Position numbers and translations under genes: made by a program | Shown: piece after piece, positions 31,369 through 34,633 of the stretch | Layout of the letters: each line of letters opens with the position of its first letter | Position numbering within the stretch: the first letter of the stretch is position 1 | The notes under the pieces: generated by a model | Seen by the model: the letters and a program-made list of their open reading frames with translations, nothing else | What the model was told of the DNA's origin: nothing | Database searches by the model: none | Assembly: GCA_003605085.1 (NCBI GenBank) | Contig: QZKD01000046.1 | Span: 1-34,633, forward strand | Source of the DNA: Acholeplasma sp. | GTDB taxonomy: Bacteria; Bacillota_I; Bacilli_A; Acholeplasmatales; Acholeplasmataceae | Length of the DNA: 34,633 nucleotides | Direction of reading: 5' to 3'

Positions 31369-32364
31369 GATTTTGCGATGCGCAATGGCCATCGGATAAT
31401 TGAAGATGTCATGTTTACTTATGCGTATCCACTCAGGGTGACTCCCTTTGATCCTTCTTGCATGATAGACATCCATCAACCACGTCTGATGACTAAATAC
31501 GTGTTTGAATGCTGTTTTTTCTTCGTAGATGTCTAGGACGATCCCCTGTTGTTCTAACTCGTTTAGGACAAAATTAAGCGACTCACTTTCATATTGGGGG
31601 TACTCATACATCCCCTTTAGTAATTCTTCATGACGCTTTCTAAGATAGATCGCTTCTTGATCTTCAATCACCAATGTAATGTAATGATAGACTTTTGTTT
31701 TCAATGGTCGTGTGATTAAGGGGATTTGATCTTGAATGTCTTGTTGATAACTTTGACAGTGTTCTTGAAGAGGGCACAGATCACATTTCGGTTGTCTTGG
31801 ACGACAGATGAGTGCACCTAGTTCCATGATCGCTTGTGTATAAATCCAAGGTGTAGCTTTTTCAATCATTTGCTGTTGATAGATATCCATGCGTTTTTTG
31901 TTTTTCTCAAGCCGCATATCCTGATCATCACCAAGATAACGTGCAAGTACCCGAATAACATTACCATCAGTGGCACTAAAAGGTTGATTATAGGCAATCG
32001 ACATGATGGCACCTGCCGTATAGGCACCTACACCAGGTAGTGATCTCACATGCTCGTATTGATCCGGAAAAACACCTTTGAAATCACGCATGATTGTAAT
32101 GGCTGCTTGATGCATCATGCGAAAACGACGATAATATCCAAGACCTTCTACTGTTTTGTGAAGTTCTTCTTCATTCGCATTGGCTAAATCCAAGACTGTT
32201 GGATATTTTTCAATAAATTTTGAAAAATAAGGAAGTACTGTATCGACTTGTGTTTGTTGTAACATCACTTCAGAAACCCAGATATGATATGAGTTTTTTG
32301 ATTCACGAAAAGGAAGCTTACGTTGATTCTTTAAATACCAAGCTTCTAACTTATAGATATCCAT
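31345..32364 (-). CDS. mutY: A/G-specific adenine glycosylase MutY
   Basis: DNA repair glycosylase removing adenine mispaired with 8-oxoguanine; 339 residues. Catalytic E32 lies in SEVMLQQTQVD, the helix-hairpin-helix is LPGVGAYTAGAI (109-120), and the catalytic Asp is D133 in SATDGNVIRVL. The iron-sulfur loop has C187-x6-C194-x2-C197-x5-C203 (CRPRQPKCDLCPLQEHC). The C-terminal NUDIX-like domain (about 225-339) recognises 8-oxoG. It starts one base after the stop of the phosphatase gene with AGGTGA as ribosome site, so the two are co-transcribed. Confidence 0.97.
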   Translation of the reverse strand: MDIYKLEAWYLKNQRKLPFRESKNSYHIWVSEVMLQQTQVDTVLPYFSKFIEKYPTVLDLANANEEELHKTVEGLGYYRRFRMMHQAAITIMRDFKGVFPDQYEHVRSLPGVGAYTAGAIMSIAYNQPFSATDGNVIRVLARYLGDDQDMRLEKNKKRMDIYQQQMIEKATPWIYTQAIMELGALICRPRQPKCDLCPLQEHCQSYQQDIQDQIPLITRPLKTKVYHYITLVIEDQEAIYLRKRHEELLKGMYEYPQYESESLNFVLNELEQQGIVLDIYEEKTAFKHVFSHQTWLMDVYHARRIKGSHPEWIRISKHDIFNYPMAIAHRKIKLTSIIW

Positions 32365-32365
32365 A

Positions 32366-32884
32366 TTATAATGTCACCTGTCTCACACCACAATGTTCGA
32401 TAATATCATCAAAATGGGTGAGTGTGGACATCACAATACCGTGACATACCACGATGACTTTTTCGTGATCTTGATGGTTTAAAATGGCTTTTCTGACACG
32501 TTCTTTTAAATGTTCATAGGTTTCCCAGTGATACTTCTTTTCTGGAGAATCTTTACCTTTTAAACGCCAATATTCTTCGGATGCATCTTCGACACGATAA
32601 TTAAAGGTAAAGGTGGTATCTGGCATCCATTCATGAACATCATTTTCAACGACGAGTGGAATTTGTGTTAAGCGAGAGATGATTGCTGCTGTTTGTAGTG
32701 CACGTGTATAGGGAGAAGTAATAATGAGTGTCGCATCCTTTAGGATAGGATCAGCAGCACGCCTTGCTGCTTGCATCATACCCTGATCTGTAAGTTTACC
32801 AAGTTCAAAACCCATGCCTACATATCCACGTAATTGTACTTCATCATAACGTGGTTCACCATGACGTATAAGTATGACTTCCAT
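32366..32884 (-). CDS. Histidine phosphatase family protein (PGAM-like)
   Basis: A cytosolic phosphatase of about 172 residues with the RHG catalytic motif at its N-terminus (VILIRHGEPRYDE, H8). TSPYTRALQTA (about 64-74) and the second catalytic histidine in VIVVCHGIVMS are also present. Family members act on phosphosugars, nucleotides or other small phosphates; the substrate is unknown. Start choice is uncertain. ATG 32884 fits the family best but has AAGGA 14 bases away. TTG 32893 has AAGGA at 5 bases and would add three residues. The upstream ATG at 32911 lies only 2 bases from the -10 box and is rejected. It shares an operon with mutY. Confidence 0.88.
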   Translation of the reverse strand: MEVILIRHGEPRYDEVQLRGYVGMGFELGKLTDQGMMQAARRAADPILKDATLIITSPYTRALQTAAIISRLTQIPLVVENDVHEWMPDTTFTFNYRVEDASEEYWRLKGKDSPEKKYHWETYEHLKERVRKAILNHQDHEKVIVVCHGIVMSTLTHFDDIIEHCGVRQVTL

Positions 32885-32913
32885 AGTTTGCAAAACCGTC
32901 CTTTCACTCATTT

Positions 32914-32922
32914 ATTATAGCA
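32914..32922 (-). promoter_or_regulatory. Extended -10 promoter of the phosphatase-mutY pair
   Basis: TGCTATAAT on the minus strand (TATAAT at 32914-32919). The -35 region is weak. It diverges from the nitroreductase promoter about 50 bases away. Confidence 0.55.
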
Positions 32923-32944
32923 TAGTTTTTTAAGGCATATTCAT

Positions 32945-32972
32945 TTCACATATTCATCCCAAATGATATAAT
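32945..32972 (+). promoter_or_regulatory. Promoter of the nitroreductase gene
   Basis: TTCACA (32945-32950), 16 bases, TATAAT (32967-32972) preceded by TGA, giving both a good -35 and an extended -10. Confidence 0.65.
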
Positions 32973-33000
32973 AAACATGCCTAAAAAAAGGAGGTATATC

Positions 33001-33609
33001 ATGTCAGAACTTACAAAAAGACGATCTATACGTATGTATGATCCAAGCATTAAAATATCTAAAGACGAAATGACAATCATCTTAGAAGAAGCCACACGTG
33101 CACCTTCATCGATGAACATGCAACCATGGCGCTTTATCATTGTAGAAAGCCCTGAAGCAAAGGAAAAATTAAGACCTGTACTCTATGGAAATATGAATCA
33201 ACTCGAAACATCATCAGCAATGATTTGTATCTTCACAGATCTTAAAAAATTCGAACTTGCCGAAAAAATCTACAATAAAGCCGTCGATCAAGGACTTATG
33301 CCTGCCGATGTACGTGAAAAGCAACTAAGAAATATTAGCAATATGATTCACACATTATCGGATGATGGTATTGAAAAAAGTGGTCTTATCGATTCAGGAT
33401 TAGTTGCGATGCAGCTCATGCTTATCGCAAGAGAACACGGCTATGACACCTGTCCCATTGGGGGATTTAGACACGATAAAATCGCGGATGCGCTAGATAT
33501 TGATTCTAAACGCTATAAGCCCGTCATGATTTTATCCATCGGCAAAGCCAAAGATGAAGGATATCCATCGGTACGATTAGACATCGACGATGTCGCTACT
33601 TGGTTATAA
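33001..33609 (+). CDS. Nitroreductase family protein
   Basis: A 202-residue FMN-dependent oxidoreductase. SELTKRRSIRMYDPSIKIS at the N-terminus carries the phosphate-binding RRSIR motif. ATRAPSSMNMQPWRFIIVES (about 31-50) is the FMN-contacting loop, and IDSGLVAMQLMLIAREHGYDTCPIGGF (about 137-163) is the usual FMN/dimer helix and loop. Physiological substrate unknown; enzymes of this type reduce nitro compounds or quinones with NAD(P)H. The start is ATG 33001, 7 bases after AAAGGAGG; an ATG at 32977 is too close to the promoter. It stands alone between a divergent phosphatase gene and a convergent permease gene. Confidence 0.92.
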   Translation: MSELTKRRSIRMYDPSIKISKDEMTIILEEATRAPSSMNMQPWRFIIVESPEAKEKLRPVLYGNMNQLETSSAMICIFTDLKKFELAEKIYNKAVDQGLMPADVREKQLRNISNMIHTLSDDGIEKSGLIDSGLVAMQLMLIAREHGYDTCPIGGFRHDKIADALDIDSKRYKPVMILSIGKAKDEGYPSVRLDIDDVATWL

Positions 33610-33610
33610 G

Positions 33611-33650
33611 AAAAAGGAACCTCAAGATCATTCTTGAAGTTCCCTTTTTT
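33611..33650. terminator. Bidirectional terminator between nitroreductase and FtsX-like genes
   Basis: GGAAC-TCAAGA paired with TCTTGA-GTTCC (33616-33627 with 33632-33643), one C/A mismatch, TCAT loop, A-run before and T-run after. Confidence 0.88.
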
Positions 33651-33651
33651 A

Positions 33652-34633
33652 TTAAATGTCGTATTGTGATAAGATTTGTGCCGGTGTTTTTCTCAAAAGA
33701 AGCATGATGGGAATCATTCCTCCAATCAGATTGACAAGATACACAATGATGATTCCTACAATCACTGAGATTGGATTAACTAAGAACAAGCGGAACATAC
33801 CAATGAGTGTATCGTTCGCTTGAATAAGCCCATAAGCAGCAACAAGATATCCTACAAGCGATGTGACTGTCGAAAGAATCAAGACTTCTACTAAGAAGGA
33901 TATTCTAAGTTCACTCTTCTTCATACCAAGCGCTCGGTACACAGCGATTTCATAGATTCTTGAGACCATGGAGGAATGCATAATGAAGTAGAAACCAATG
34001 AGTGCAAATCCAATGACCACAAGAGCAACAATACTCATCGTGACACGAACTTCAACCATGGCTTGTCGGAAATTGAGTGCGATTTGATCCATCTCATTAT
34101 ACGCTGTCGTATTATCATCATCCATCGCTAGAACAAACGCATCTGGGTCTGAGGTATATACATAATAGTTTTGCGTGACATTAAATCTTACTTCTTCCAA
34201 AATCTGATCAGAACCAATCGCAATCATATCAGTCCCTAAGAATACACCACTGACTGGATAGGGCACATCATCCAATGTTTTTGGCCATGGACCTGCAATA
34301 GGCGCACCTGAGCTTAACTCATTATAGACGGCTTGTGAAATGATGATCTGATCCCCGGTAGGAACAGTACCATTCATCAAACTGACATCTTCAATCGCTA
34401 GACTTCCCAAAAATTGAATATTAGCATTATCAATTAAAAAATTTGCTGGATTAAGAAGGTTTGCAAATTGGCGTGTGGTATAGACCACAGATATTTCACT
34501 ATCGATAATTCCGACCAGCTTTGCATCTGTTGAATTGAGTTTGAATTGTTCAATCATCAGATGCTCATAAGACCAGATTCCAAACTCGGCACCTGGACCG
34601 TCAATAAAATTGTCAGCCATCGTTTTGGTGATA
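33652..34633 (-). CDS. FtsX-like ABC permease (C-terminal part)
   Basis: The C-terminal portion of a MacB/FtsX-type permease; the 5' end lies beyond the right edge, since the frame stays open to the last base. About 190 residues of an extracellular domain (with DNTTAYNEMDQIALNF near its end) come first. Three membrane helices follow (roughly the last 130 residues). Between the first two lies VSRIYEIAVYRALGMKKSELRISFLVE, the cytoplasmic coupling loop typical of FtsX-domain proteins. The protein ends LRKTPAQILSQYDI. Members export peptides or lipids, or act in envelope stress, together with a partner ATPase that is not visible here. An internal ATG at 34620 is not necessarily the start. Confidence 0.85.
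   Translation of the reverse strand, partial: ITKTMADNFIDGPGAEFGIWSYEHLMIEQFKLNSTDAKLVGIIDSEISVVYTTRQFANLLNPANFLIDNANIQFLGSLAIEDVSLMNGTVPTGDQIIISQAVYNELSSGAPIAGPWPKTLDDVPYPVSGVFLGTDMIAIGSDQILEEVRFNVTQNYYVYTSDPDAFVLAMDDDNTTAYNEMDQIALNFRQAMVEVRVTMSIVALVVIGFALIGFYFIMHSSMVSRIYEIAVYRALGMKKSELRISFLVEVLILSTVTSLVGYLVAAYGLIQANDTLIGMFRLFLVNPISVIVGIIIVYLVNLIGGMIPIMLLLRKTPAQILSQYDI

Noticed and set aside
1-34633. Mycoplasma genetic code (UGA as tryptophan)
   Set aside because: Several well-bounded genes end at TGA next to a terminator or downstream start, and tryptophans in conserved positions that I translated use TGG.
1-34633. CRISPR arrays, insertion sequences, tRNA or rRNA genes, phage genes
   Set aside because: I saw no regularly spaced repeats, transposase or integrase motifs, or tRNA-like sequences. 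The only tRNA-related element is the T-box.

Overview
The window looks like chromosome from an AT-rich, low-GC Gram-positive-type bacterium (Firmicutes/Mollicutes side). The evidence is the SepF/FtsZ pair, a T-box in front of ileS, a preQ1 riboswitch, lipobox lipoproteins and Rho-independent terminators. UGA is a true stop here (ssb, ychF, yfmF, mutY and galK-galT all end in TGA), so it is not a code-4 mycoplasma. Acholeplasmatales/Izemoplasmatales-like relatives, or early-branching Bacilli, are my best guess, with moderate confidence. All genes lie on the minus strand except queT (about 16.4 kb), an XRE regulator (18.0 kb) and a nitroreductase (33.0 kb). I see no tRNA, rRNA, insertion sequence or CRISPR array.

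Layout from right to left, which is the direction of most transcription. (1) 34.6-31.3 kb: the 3' part of an FtsX-like permease, a nitroreductase, a histidine phosphatase and mutY. (2) 31.3-18.6 kb: a glycan-use locus. It holds a LacI regulator, a surface lipoprotein with three carbohydrate-binding-like modules and no catalytic domain, a lipid-anchored GH43, a CUT1 ABC importer (binding protein and two permeases, no ATPase), a cytoplasmic GH2, a cytoplasmic GH43, and a one-chain galactokinase/galactose-1-P uridylyltransferase fusion. Two near-identical LacI-type operators (30199-30214, 31281-31296) tie the regulator to the operon. The likely flow is surface binding and trimming, oligosaccharide import, intracellular hydrolysis, then galactose entering the Leloir pathway. 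Arabinan or arabinogalactan-type glycans are the inferred substrate. (3) 18.6-15.2 kb: XRE membrane regulator, degV, and a queuosine-salvage pair. queT sits under a preQ1-I riboswitch and diverges from tgt, whose product lacks all three usual zinc-binding cysteines. (4) 15.1-11.9 kb: a reduced division cluster, ftsZ-ychF-yggS-sepF. (5) 11.9-2.86 kb: a T-box (Ile specifier) heads a tightly packed eight-gene run, ileS-surE-unknown-yczE-deoC-deoD-yfmF-yfmH, which ends in a strong terminator. It combines tRNA charging with nucleotide/nucleoside catabolism and an M16 peptidase pair. (6) 2.8-0 kb: a short ssb, a padR/DUF1700/DUF4097 envelope-stress-type operon with an operator-like palindrome inside its promoter, and the 5' part of a PepV-like dipeptidase.

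A recurring feature is compactness. Many genes join by TAATG or ATGA overlaps, and at seven operon ends the stop codon lies inside, or at the edge of, the terminator hairpin. The most interesting items are the Tgt without zinc cysteines, the GalK-GalT fusion, the surface CBM lipoprotein in a PUL-like locus, and the T-box-headed mixed operon.
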